From an uncultured Flavobacteriales bacterium (lineage in GTDB: Bacteria; Bacteroidota; Bacteroidia; Flavobacteriales; Schleiferiaceae), in contig CAJXKC010000001.1 of the NCBI GenBank assembly GCA_913055685.1, positions 620,001-684,000 of the forward strand: 64,000 bases of DNA, in the 5' to 3' direction. Made by a program: the position numbers and the translations under genes. Numbering within the stretch: the stretch's first letter is position 1; every line of letters starts with the position of its first letter. The notes under the pieces are model-generated. The model did no database searches. It worked only from the letters and a program-made list of their open reading frames with translations, and was not told where the DNA came from. This document shows, one piece after another, positions 27,233 to 34,878 of this stretch.

Positions 27233-27972
27233 TAGCGGATGCGTTTCATGTACTGGGTGGTGAAATACTCACGTGGAATATTCACTTTAAAGTCTAGGCT
27301 TTGATAGCGCATTATGGTCTTATGCCCCTCCTTATTCACTGGGGTCATAATTAGCACCGAAGCCAGCATTTTCCCGCCAAGCTCTTTGATTTCCTTGGCT
27401 TCCATTACATTGACTAAATCGAGTTCCTCATCGTAAAACTCGGTGCGTAGGTGTATAAATTCTTTCTTATCAATATGTAAAACGACTTTGCCCCAAACCA
27501 CGGCGGCATTTTCCTTAGGAAGAAGTTCAATTTTATAAGCCTTACGCCCATCGATTTCCACTTCTTCGATATATTTATGGCTGTAGTCGCGCACTAATGA
27601 TGATTCATTTACTAAGTCATCGTTGGTGAAATCAGAACCCATCCAGCTTTGCGACATCATGCTTGGCGGAAGCTTAATATTTCGTTCGATACTGGGGATC
27701 CAATTGTAAATTTCTTTGTCCTTTTTTAGAAATACCGTACCCTTATCTCGGGCCGGCTGGGTAATTAAGACTAATGAATTCTTGCTTCCCCTTGACCAAG
27801 ATTTTAAGGCGATGGTACGTTCCCATCTAGGTCTTACAATGGTCATGGACATTTCCGCATAGCTTTGCTCACCCCTTAATTTGTCCTCGGCTTTTTGAAC
27901 GATTTCCAATGCATCTTGGGCGGTAATAGTGAGGGAAATTCCCATTAGGAAGCTTAGCACCAAGCTTTTCAT
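27232..27972 (-). CDS. LolA-like periplasmic carrier (outer-membrane lipoprotein-sorting family)
   Basis: A 246-residue protein with a signal peptide (1-18, ending LTITAQ) and a half-barrel LolA-like fold: KAEDKLRGEQSYAEMSM, then strands with RGSKNSLVLITQPARDKGTVFLK and the family segment MMSQSWMGSDFTNDDLV. This longer LolA-like class is found beside FtsX-type or RND pumps and differs from housekeeping LolA. It is expected to carry a lipophilic cargo through the periplasm from the permeases to the barrel. It sits directly after the TetR gene (four-base overlap). Confidence 0.82.
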   Translation of the reverse strand: MKSLVLSFLMGISLTITAQDALEIVQKAEDKLRGEQSYAEMSMTIVRPRWERTIALKSWSRGSKNSLVLITQPARDKGTVFLKKDKEIYNWIPSIERNIKLPPSMMSQSWMGSDFTNDDLVNESSLVRDYSHKYIEEVEIDGRKAYKIELLPKENAAVVWGKVVLHIDKKEFIHLRTEFYDEELDLVNVMEAKEIKELGGKMLASVLIMTPVNKEGHKTIMRYQSLDFKVNIPREYFTTQYMKRIR

Positions 27973-28544
27973 AATTGATATTTTTTTAGGATTTTTTGTT
28001 TCATTCTTTCCAGAGGATAGTCTGCATTCATAGCAAGGTAACCTATACCAGTCCCATCTAAAAGGGCGCCAAAGGCATAAGCTTCGGCGAGGGGATCATC
28101 ATAGCCGAGCTCCTTAAAAATTTCCTCGTATTGCTTTAAGCCATGCAGTTTTTGGAATTTAACCTTTTCCTCTACAAGATGCATCACCTCCGGCTGTAAG
28201 GCTAAGGCAGTCATAAAACGCACGGTATCGGTATTTTTTTGGAAATACTCGAAGCTCATTTCCACGACATAGCGCAGCTGCTCCTTGGCGCCCATGTCTT
28301 TTACGGCTTCCTCAATACCCTGGCCCACCGCGAATAACATATCGATAATCCCCTGTAGGATTTCTTCCTTGGAATTGAAATAATGATAGCTGAGACCTTT
28401 AGAAATACCCGCCTCCTTGGCGATATAGCTCATGCTCGCAGAGCTATAACCCTTTTCAGCGAAAGCTTTGAAAGCGGCCAATAGAATTTGTTGGCGCGTT
28501 TCTTCTCGTAGGGCACGATTTTGGGCTTGCGTACGCGGACTCAT
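27969..28544 (-). CDS. TetR/AcrR-family transcriptional repressor
   Basis: A 191-residue regulator with an N-terminal TetR helix-turn-helix (about 14-58: ILLAAFKAFAEKGY, SMSYIAKEAGISKGLSYHYF) and a helical ligand-binding C-terminal domain. It is the first gene of the LolA-FtsX-ATPase-barrel operon and overlaps the LolA-like gene by four bases. Two near-identical 16-base palindromic sites lie in the 68 bases upstream, on the -33 and -7 elements, so autorepression of the whole operon with release by a lipophilic ligand is likely. The ligand is unknown. Confidence 0.9.
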   Translation of the reverse strand: MSPRTQAQNRALREETRQQILLAAFKAFAEKGYSSASMSYIAKEAGISKGLSYHYFNSKEEILQGIIDMLFAVGQGIEEAVKDMGAKEQLRYVVEMSFEYFQKNTDTVRFMTALALQPEVMHLVEEKVKFQKLHGLKQYEEIFKELGYDDPLAEAYAFGALLDGTGIGYLAMNADYPLERMKQKILKKYQL

Positions 28545-28553
28545 AGTTTTTAA

Positions 28554-28569
28554 TTGAACGACTGGTCAA
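28554..28569. promoter_or_regulatory. TetR-type operator O1 (on the -7 element)
   Basis: TTGAACGACTGGTCAA, an imperfect palindrome (TTGAnC...GnTCAA). It overlaps the TTTG end of the minus-strand -7 box, so occupancy would block the promoter. It shares 12 of 16 bases with O2. Confidence 0.6.
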
Positions 28570-28574
28570 AGGTA
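28567..28574 (-). promoter_or_regulatory. -7 promoter element of the TetR-Lol-like operon
   Basis: On the minus strand TACCTTTG, a full TAnnTTTG match, 22 bases before the TetR ATG. The -33 region (GTT, 19 bases upstream) falls inside operator O2. Confidence 0.6.
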
Positions 28575-28590
28575 CGGTAAAAAATTTTAA

Positions 28591-28606
28591 TTGAACAGAT
28601 GGTCAA
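28591..28606. promoter_or_regulatory. TetR-type operator O2 (on the -33 element)
   Basis: TTGAACAGATGGTCAA, same pattern as O1, 37 bases away. It lies over the expected -33 element of the same promoter and extends to an ATTGA...TCAAT palindrome. Confidence 0.6.
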
Positions 28607-28612
28607 TTAAAA

Positions 28613-30775
28613 TTAAAACCAAAACCCTAATCTGATGTATGCGTAGATATCGCGATGGTTGGTGCTGCCTGCGAGGTTAAACTCGAGCGGACCAAGGATA
28701 CTGTTATAGGTGTAGCCAAGACTATAGCCATCTAATAGAATATCGGAAATAAACAATGCATTTAGGGTAGGCTCCATTTTCCCAAAGTTAGCTTTAAGCT
28801 GAAGGTAATGGTTCTTATAAACCTCGTAGTTTAGGTCGGCCCGCAACATTAAAGCATTGCGACCGATTAACTCCATAAAGCGATAACCAATAAAGGGCTG
28901 GATATAGTTGATATATGCCTGACCCATACTACCAAAGTGAATTTGATAAGGCCTGGCAAGGTTAGGCCCAATTGTGGTGGCTCCGTAAAAACGGCTTATC
29001 AAGGTCCACCTGGAGTTAAAACTAATGGCCTGCCGGTAGCTTAAATCAAAAACGGAACTAGGTTCTAAAAAGGTTTCAAAGCCCTGTCTTTCGGCAATAA
29101 TGCGGTATTGAGCATTTAGCTGAAAGCCGTGCTTAGGGAAATTAGCGTCATCGAAAGAGTCGAAGTCGAGGTAAGCATAGTAGTTTATAAAGCCCTGGTG
29201 AAGTTCTTCGGTCTGACTCGTTTCAAAATCCTCGGTGATATCTACATCTTCAATTTGAATTCCCCCTCCCAGAGCATAGGCGTCCCTTATAGTGGACTGC
29301 AGAAATAAGTCAAGGGAGTAATCCTGATATATTTTTTCATTAATGGCAAAACGGTTTCTAAAGTTTTGATAGCGAAAACGATAACTACGGAGTCTTATGC
29401 CCAAGGTGGGGATAAAACCTCGATCAACGAAATAGTTTAATTCTCCACGGGGCATCTCCCCCAGGGCTAGGTCTACGCTCAAGCGCGAGTTCTTAAAGAG
29501 GAGCTTGCGGTTGGTGTAATTAAGCAATAAGGCTGCGCCAAAATCGTCGCTGTAATTCAGCCCCAGCTTAAAGCTTTGGTAATAATCCTGCTCCTTTAAG
29601 TTAATACGGAGCGTATAACCCGAATCGGCCTTGGCAATGGTATAGTCTACTGTTTCAAAATAGCGTGAGCCATAGAGTTGATCTAGACCAGCCTCCAGTT
29701 TCTCTAATTTACAGGGGCGACCTTCCTTAAGTCTAAGCTTGCCAAGTACATAGTTCCGGGTTAAACTTTTAAGACCATTTACTTCTATTTTTTGGACATA
29801 AAACTCACGTTTTGGGGTGGCTTTGTCCTTTAACTCAGCTTTAATTGGATCCGCGGCAGCGAGCTCCACTAAAGCGTCCCAATGCTTACGTGCTTCCCGC
29901 TCACCTTCTGCCACAATGCTGTCAAATAGTTCGAAGCTATTAATTCCCGCTGCCGGAATTTTCGGGGTAATCCAAATATCGGTTAATGCCTCGGAGTCGC
30001 CTTTATTTCTGGAGTTTAAGAAGGCGGTGGTTTGCTCCAAGACCCGAATTACGCTATTTAATTCTTCACGTTCGTTGAGGTAATCCTGCATGTCTACGCC
30101 AATGACTACGTCCACATCCTTCTCACGCATAATTTTCACCGGATAGTTTAACACTACTCCTCCGTCGATGTAAAGACTATCGTCTATTTCGTAAGGCGTG
30201 AATAAACTTGGAAAGGCAGAACTAGCTCTTAAAGCATCGATTAAGCGCCCTTCTTCAAAGACCTTGGCTTTACCGGTTTCTAAATTTGTCGCCAAGCAAT
30301 AGAAGGGAATTGGTAATTCTTTAAAGCTTTGGTAGGGATATGACTGCTGCGTAATAGAGCTAAGCTCTTTTAAAATGTATTGGGCATAATTTATTCCTTG
30401 TGGTACTTCTATTCCGTTCTTGGTAAGGGGAAAGCTCAGGAAATAACGGTCATCCGCTTTACGATCAAAAAAGCTTAGACGGTTTCTCGGAACTTCATTC
30501 GCCATTAAGGCATCCCAGTTCACCTGGCGCAGATATCCTTCAATTTCATTAGCACTGTAGCCCAGGCTGTACATGGCGCCGATGATTGCGCCCATAGAAG
30601 TTCCCCCAATGTAGTCGAGCTTGATGCCGGCCTCTTCTATTACTTTAAGGGCACCAATTTGAGCCATACACTTTGCGCCCCCACCACTTAGTACTAAACC
30701 AAACTTGAGATCTTTTTTAGCCTGGCCAGCTAGCAGAGCGGGAATAAGGGTTACTATGAGAAGAAAGCGCTTCAT
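28613..30775 (-). CDS. Patatin-like phospholipase with POTRA and outer-membrane barrel (PlpD-like)
   Basis: A 720-residue fusion: signal peptide (1-17), patatin domain (about 25-215), POTRA-like domain (about 325-395, FYVQKIEVNGLKSLTRNYVLG) and a C-terminal Omp85-type barrel ending LGFWF. The catalytic dyad is Ser in GTSMG and Asp in DGGVV. The oxyanion loop reads GGGAKCMAQIG, where most relatives have GGGAKG/RG and AHIG, a small deviation. Relatives such as PlpD are type Vd autotransporters that hydrolyse phospholipids. Its start overlaps the uvrC stop by four bases; the TetR operon follows after 68 bases with its own promoter. Confidence 0.87.
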   Translation of the reverse strand: MKRFLLIVTLIPALLAGQAKKDLKFGLVLSGGGAKCMAQIGALKVIEEAGIKLDYIGGTSMGAIIGAMYSLGYSANEIEGYLRQVNWDALMANEVPRNRLSFFDRKADDRYFLSFPLTKNGIEVPQGINYAQYILKELSSITQQSYPYQSFKELPIPFYCLATNLETGKAKVFEEGRLIDALRASSAFPSLFTPYEIDDSLYIDGGVVLNYPVKIMREKDVDVVIGVDMQDYLNEREELNSVIRVLEQTTAFLNSRNKGDSEALTDIWITPKIPAAGINSFELFDSIVAEGEREARKHWDALVELAAADPIKAELKDKATPKREFYVQKIEVNGLKSLTRNYVLGKLRLKEGRPCKLEKLEAGLDQLYGSRYFETVDYTIAKADSGYTLRINLKEQDYYQSFKLGLNYSDDFGAALLLNYTNRKLLFKNSRLSVDLALGEMPRGELNYFVDRGFIPTLGIRLRSYRFRYQNFRNRFAINEKIYQDYSLDLFLQSTIRDAYALGGGIQIEDVDITEDFETSQTEELHQGFINYYAYLDFDSFDDANFPKHGFQLNAQYRIIAERQGFETFLEPSSVFDLSYRQAISFNSRWTLISRFYGATTIGPNLARPYQIHFGSMGQAYINYIQPFIGYRFMELIGRNALMLRADLNYEVYKNHYLQLKANFGKMEPTLNALFISDILLDGYSLGYTYNSILGPLEFNLAGSTNHRDIYAYIRLGFWF

Positions 30776-32577
30776 TTTTCAGGTTTAGCGGCGAAGTGTT
30801 GATGCACCAATTTAGCACGATTTTTACCAATTACGGTCTCTAATTCAGTCAAGTTGGCGCCTTTAACTTTTTTAACACTCTTGAAGTGTTTAAGCAACAG
30901 CTTTATTGTTTCGTCACCGACCCCTTTAATATCATTAAGCTCGGTTTTAAAAGTGCTCTTGGAGCGTCGATTGCGATGATGCGTAATACCAAAGCGGTGA
31001 GCCTCATCCCTCAGGCGCTGAATCACCTTTAAGGTTTCTGAGCGTTTGTCGAGGTATAGAGGGTATTTGTCACCCGGGAAATACAGCTCCTCTAAACGCT
31101 TGGCAATACCTAAAATGGCAATTTTACCGCGCAGGTCAAGTTCCTCTAGTGCTTTTAGGGCGGCGCCAAGCTGACCCTTACCTCCGTCGATTACAATTAA
31201 CTGCGGCAAGGCCTCGTCTTCATCTAATAAACGCCGATAACGTCTAAAAACAGCCTCGTACATACTGGCAAAATCATCGGGCCCTTCAACCGTTTTAATG
31301 TTAAAGTGACGATAGTCTTTTTTACTGGGCTTCCCCTCTTTAAAAACCACGCAGGCCGATACCGGATTGGTCCCTTGGATATTAGAATTATCGAAACACT
31401 CGATATGGCGCGGCTCTTCCTTTAGGCGCAGGTCCTGCTGCATTTGCTTCATCAAACGCTTGGTATGCCGATCGGGGTCAACAATTTGAATGTTCTTGAG
31501 TTTTTCCAGCCTAAAGTAGCGGCCATTCTTAAGCGATAATTCAATCAGTTGCTTTTTATCCCCCCTTTGGGGTACGTGAAAATGAACTTCGGGAATTTCA
31601 AGCTCTATTTCATGCGACAGATAAACCTCGGTGGAATTAGATTTAAAACGCTGTCTTATTTCTGGCAATGCCAGTTCCAGCAGTTGGGCATCACTCTCAT
31701 CTAGCTTTTTCTTAAGTTCTATAGTATGAGACTGCAAAACCGCCCCGTCCATTATCTTCAGGAAGTTTACATAAGCATACTCGGCATCGCTAAAAATGCT
31801 GAAAACGTCTACATTACTAATGCTGGGGTTTACCACCGTGCTCTTTGCTTGGTAGCGATCTACAATCTCATATTTCTCCTTTAAAGCCTGCGCTTCTTCA
31901 AAGCGTAAGTCGGAAGCGGCTTTTTGCATTTGCTGCTCCAACATTTTCTTTACACTATTAAGGTGTCCCTTGATGAGGGCCCGGGCTGCCTCTACGTCTT
32001 TAAGGTAGTCTTCCTCCGCTTGCATTCCTTCGCAGGGCCCTTTGCAATTGCCGATATGGTATTCGAGGCATACCCGGTATTTTCCCGATTCAATATTAGC
32101 CGGACTTAGATTAAGCTTGCAAGTACGCAGGGTATAGAGCTGCCTAATTAGGCCAAGCACCGTTTTCATAACCTTTACCGAAGCATAGGGGCCAAAGTAT
32201 TCCGAGCCATCCTTTACTGGATTGCGGGTGGGGAAAATACGCGGGAAGGGCTCTTTCTTAATACAGATCCAGGGATAGGTTTTATCGTCTTTAAGGTTGA
32301 TGTTGTATCGAGGTTGATACTCCTTAATTAGGTTGTTTTCAAGCAATAGCGCATCAAACTCCGTTTCCGTGATTATGGTTTTGATATCCGCAATTTTGCT
32401 CACCATTACACGAATTCGAGCGCTATCATGACCTTTAGTGAAATAGCTGGAAACCCTTTTTTTAAGATCTTTGGCTTTGCCTATATAAAGGATCTTACCA
32501 TTTTTGTCGAGATGCTGATAAATCCCCGGTTTATGGGGAAGGGTCTTAAGAATATTAGCGATCTTTTCCGCAGGCAT
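30772..32577 (-). CDS. uvrC: Excinuclease ABC subunit C
   Basis: Makes the two incisions flanking bulky DNA lesions in nucleotide excision repair. At 601 residues it is the usual length. Domains: GIY-YIG endonuclease (about 14-94; PGIYQHLDKNGKILYIGKAK), a Cys-rich segment (YRVCLEYHIGNCKGPC), UVR motif (about 205-240), UvrC RNase H-like endonuclease (about 390-545; IECFDNSNIQGT, VIDGGKGQL) and C-terminal HhH (NDIKGVGDETIKLLLKHF). A -7 element ends four bases before the ATG, so the mRNA is probably leaderless. Confidence 0.95.
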   Translation of the reverse strand: MPAEKIANILKTLPHKPGIYQHLDKNGKILYIGKAKDLKKRVSSYFTKGHDSARIRVMVSKIADIKTIITETEFDALLLENNLIKEYQPRYNINLKDDKTYPWICIKKEPFPRIFPTRNPVKDGSEYFGPYASVKVMKTVLGLIRQLYTLRTCKLNLSPANIESGKYRVCLEYHIGNCKGPCEGMQAEEDYLKDVEAARALIKGHLNSVKKMLEQQMQKAASDLRFEEAQALKEKYEIVDRYQAKSTVVNPSISNVDVFSIFSDAEYAYVNFLKIMDGAVLQSHTIELKKKLDESDAQLLELALPEIRQRFKSNSTEVYLSHEIELEIPEVHFHVPQRGDKKQLIELSLKNGRYFRLEKLKNIQIVDPDRHTKRLMKQMQQDLRLKEEPRHIECFDNSNIQGTNPVSACVVFKEGKPSKKDYRHFNIKTVEGPDDFASMYEAVFRRYRRLLDEDEALPQLIVIDGGKGQLGAALKALEELDLRGKIAILGIAKRLEELYFPGDKYPLYLDKRSETLKVIQRLRDEAHRFGITHHRNRRSKSTFKTELNDIKGVGDETIKLLLKHFKSVKKVKGANLTELETVIGKNRAKLVHQHFAAKPEK

Positions 32578-32581
32578 GTAA

Positions 32582-32589
32582 CAAAAATA
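32582..32589 (-). promoter_or_regulatory. -7 promoter element of uvrC
   Basis: TATTTTTG on the minus strand, a full TAnnTTTG match, ending four bases before the uvrC ATG. Predicted transcription start is at the ATG itself. Confidence 0.5.
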
Positions 32590-32609
32590 GAAATCCTAAA
32601 GCCTTATTC

Positions 32610-32999
32610 ATGCAAGTTGTTTGTGCAGTTATCACCAATTCGGAAGGAAAGATTTTCGCCGCGAGGCGCGCGGAGGGTAAAAGCTTCGAGGGTTATTGGG
32701 AGTTCCCAGGGGGTAAAGTGGAGGAAGGCGAGGAAGCTGATCAGGCTTTAGCCCGAGAGCTGGAAGAGGAATTGGGTTTAAGTCTAATGATTGGTGCTTC
32801 GATACACAAATTAGCTTGGGAGAATAAAAGCGGTGCTTTTGAACTCGAAGCTTTTCATATTAGTGATGAATTAGCGGGACTAAAACTGCAAGATCACGAT
32901 AAGTACGATTGGTTTAGCATTGAAGAGCTCTTAGGTATAGAGCTAATGGTCGCCGATATCGCTTTACTTTCCCACATTGAGAAATTCCTTGGCGCTTAA
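32610..32999 (+). CDS. MutT-type Nudix hydrolase (8-oxo-dGTP diphosphatase-like)
   Basis: A 129-residue Nudix protein. The Nudix box GGKVEEGEEADQALARELEE (about 36-55, continuing ELG) matches GX5EX7REUXEEXGU. The N-terminus VVCAVITNSEGKIFAARRAEGKSFEGYWEFPGGK is the MutT-style pattern, shown here only to mark the substrate-binding start at about 3-37. Cleaning 8-oxo-dGTP from the nucleotide pool is the best guess; other (d)NTPs are possible. It is divergent from uvrC across a 32-base gap, a neighbourly DNA-repair pairing. Confidence 0.87.
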   Translation: MQVVCAVITNSEGKIFAARRAEGKSFEGYWEFPGGKVEEGEEADQALARELEEELGLSLMIGASIHKLAWENKSGAFELEAFHISDELAGLKLQDHDKYDWFSIEELLGIELMVADIALLSHIEKFLGA

Positions 33000-34141
33000 T
33001 CTCCGAATAAGCGGAGCCCTTCTTGCAGATAAACGTAGAAATCGCGCGGATGGTGATTTACATTTTCTAGACGCTCATGCCCCAGTCGCACTAAAACCAA
33101 ATCTTGGGAAGGAATAACCATTATGTATTGGCCATTAATGCCCCGCATATAGAAACATTTTTCGCCCGTACTTTCTGTCTCAATCCAAAAAGAGCGACCG
33201 TAAAAGTCGACTAGCTTAGCGGCTGATGCGTCTTTTACATATGCACTATCCAGTATTTGTTGGCCATCCCAGTTTCCAAAGTTCAGAAGAAGTTTACCGA
33301 AACGTGCGAAATCGCGGGCATTGCTATTAAAGCAACAATAGGCTAGCTCCTTGCCCTTATCGTCATCCAGTTGCCAAAATGCCTCATGTTCTGCACCCAA
33401 TGGTTTCCATAGCCACTCAGAGGCAAGCTCAGCTAAAGATTTACCCGTTGCCTCGCGTAGGCATAGGCCTAAAATTTGGGTAGCTCCACTTTGATACTCG
33501 TACTGGCTTCCAGGCTTAATGCTTACCTGTACATGCTCCAAAACAGTCTCTTCAATATCGTCTCCATAATAAGCTCTTGCCGTTATATCGAAGGGATTAG
33601 TGTAGTGTTCATTCCAATCCAGACCAGCGGTCATGTCCGAACACTGACCAATATTTAGCTCAGCCGCAAAGGGCCCTTTTAATTCGGGAAGGTAGTTTTG
33701 CACTTTGTCTTCCCAAGAGTTAAAGATTCCTTTTTGAATGGCAATTTGCGCCAGCATGCTCGTGATGCTTTTGGCCATCGAAAAACTATTGCTATGGGAA
33801 CTATCGGAACCAAAGCCCCAGTAGCTTTCGCTGATGATGCTGTCTCTTTTAATGGCCAAGAAAGCGATGCTTCTGGTTTTTTCTAAATAGTGTTTAAGAC
33901 TATCACTTAAGGGTATGCTATTATAGTTCTTAGCTAATGCCCAAGCTTGTCCCTCTCCGGCGGGAATAGATCGGGTATCAAAGAATTGCGCATCATCAAT
34001 GGTGGCTGACTTTTCACCATGTAAATAAGTGGCATAAAGTCCTTTAAATAGATAGTCGTTTCCGCTAAGCCAAAGGCCTAAGCTGGCTAAAACAACTAAG
34101 GCTACTAGGCCTAAAAAGAAGCGGTAGATAAATTTTAGCAT
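32996..34141 (-). CDS. Serine hydrolase, class C beta-lactamase/esterase family
   Basis: A 381-residue protein with a single N-terminal membrane helix (about 5-25). The nucleophile motif SMAK (SxxK, about 122-125) and the Tyr-containing YQSGATQILG (YxS/N, about 213) are present, and the late HxG-type region reads RLGHERLE. These place it with penicillin-binding-protein-like serine hydrolases (EstB/CubicO-like). The periplasmic substrate is unknown, and resistance is not implied. It follows lipB by 17 bases on the same strand and shares the TTAA stop with the convergent Nudix gene. Confidence 0.8.
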   Translation of the reverse strand: MLKFIYRFFLGLVALVVLASLGLWLSGNDYLFKGLYATYLHGEKSATIDDAQFFDTRSIPAGEGQAWALAKNYNSIPLSDSLKHYLEKTRSIAFLAIKRDSIISESYWGFGSDSSHSNSFSMAKSITSMLAQIAIQKGIFNSWEDKVQNYLPELKGPFAAELNIGQCSDMTAGLDWNEHYTNPFDITARAYYGDDIEETVLEHVQVSIKPGSQYEYQSGATQILGLCLREATGKSLAELASEWLWKPLGAEHEAFWQLDDDKGKELAYCCFNSNARDFARFGKLLLNFGNWDGQQILDSAYVKDASAAKLVDFYGRSFWIETESTGEKCFYMRGINGQYIMVIPSQDLVLVRLGHERLENVNHHPRDFYVYLQEGLRLFGD

Positions 34142-34158
34142 AACAAATCTCTAAGCAA

Positions 34159-34878
34159 CTAAGTTAGAGATTCTGAAGCAATAAGTTCTACGGAAAAAAC
34201 CTCTTGGAAATAGCGCTTTGCTTTGGCCTCTACTTCAGCAATATCAACTTCTCGGCCCAATTCTTTTGCTAAGGAAGTAACTTCCTTGTCGGCGATACCA
34301 CAAGGAACGATATAATTGAAGTAATTAAGGTCGGTGTTTACATTAAAGGCCCAACCATGCATGGTAACCCAACGGCTCGCTCGTACCCCTAAAGCACATA
34401 TTTTACGAGCATTAGGACTGCCAACATCTAACCAAACGCCAGTTTCCCCAGGAGATCGCTCACCTTTTAGGCCGTAATCGGACATAACTTTGATAAAAAC
34501 CTCTTCTAGGAAACGCAGGTATTTATGAATATCAGGGAAAAAGTGGTCAAGGTCTAAAATAGGATAACCCACTAATTGGCCCGGACCATGGTAGGTAATA
34601 TCACCGCCTCGATTAATCTTATAATAGCTGGCTTGCACCTCTTTGAGCTTTTGCTCTGAGATGAGTAGATGCTCTCTTTTACCGCTTTTTCCAAGGGTAT
34701 AAACATGAGGGTGCTGGCAAAATAACAGGTAGTTTTGGGTAGGCTCTTGTTGGCCCTCAGGTAATTTGCGATTGGCGAACTTGCGCGCAACAGTTTCGTC
34801 GAAAAGCTTTTCTTGGAAGTCCCAAGCCTCCTTGTAGTCTATTAGCCCTAGGTCCTTGAAGCGGACCGGTATTTTTAC
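34159..34878 (-). CDS. lipB: Lipoyl(octanoyl) transferase, start codon unresolved
   Basis: Transfers octanoyl from acyl carrier protein to lipoyl domains. The frame is intact and carries LipB motifs: NYLLFCQHPHVYTLGKSG, RGGDITYHGPGQL, catalytic Lys in ARKICALGVRASRWVTMHG, and Cys in YIVPCGI. The odd point is the start. The conserved N-terminus (VRFKDLGLIDYKEAWDFQE) is in frame, but between it and the upstream stop (TGA at 34912-34914) there is no ATG, GTG or TTG; the first GTG, at 34638, would remove about a third of the domain. Candidates are ATT at 34908, ATC codons at 34902 and 34893, or ATA at 34872. The coordinate given marks where the family N-terminus should lie, next to an out-of-frame ATG at 34880. 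Confidence 0.8.
   Translation of the reverse strand, partial: VKIPVRFKDLGLIDYKEAWDFQEKLFDETVARKFANRKLPEGQQEPTQNYLLFCQHPHVYTLGKSGKREHLLISEQKLKEVQASYYKINRGGDITYHGPGQLVGYPILDLDHFFPDIHKYLRFLEEVFIKVMSDYGLKGERSPGETGVWLDVGSPNARKICALGVRASRWVTMHGWAFNVNTDLNYFNYIVPCGIADKEVTSLAKELGREVDIAEVEAKAKRYFQEVFSVELIASESLT

Noticed and set aside
34572-34790. Second minus-strand open frame next to the short lipB frame, suggesting a frameshifted lipB
   Set aside because: It is in a different frame with no LipB character; the true LipB sequence continues upstream of 34638 in the same frame without any stop. Only the start codon is missing.
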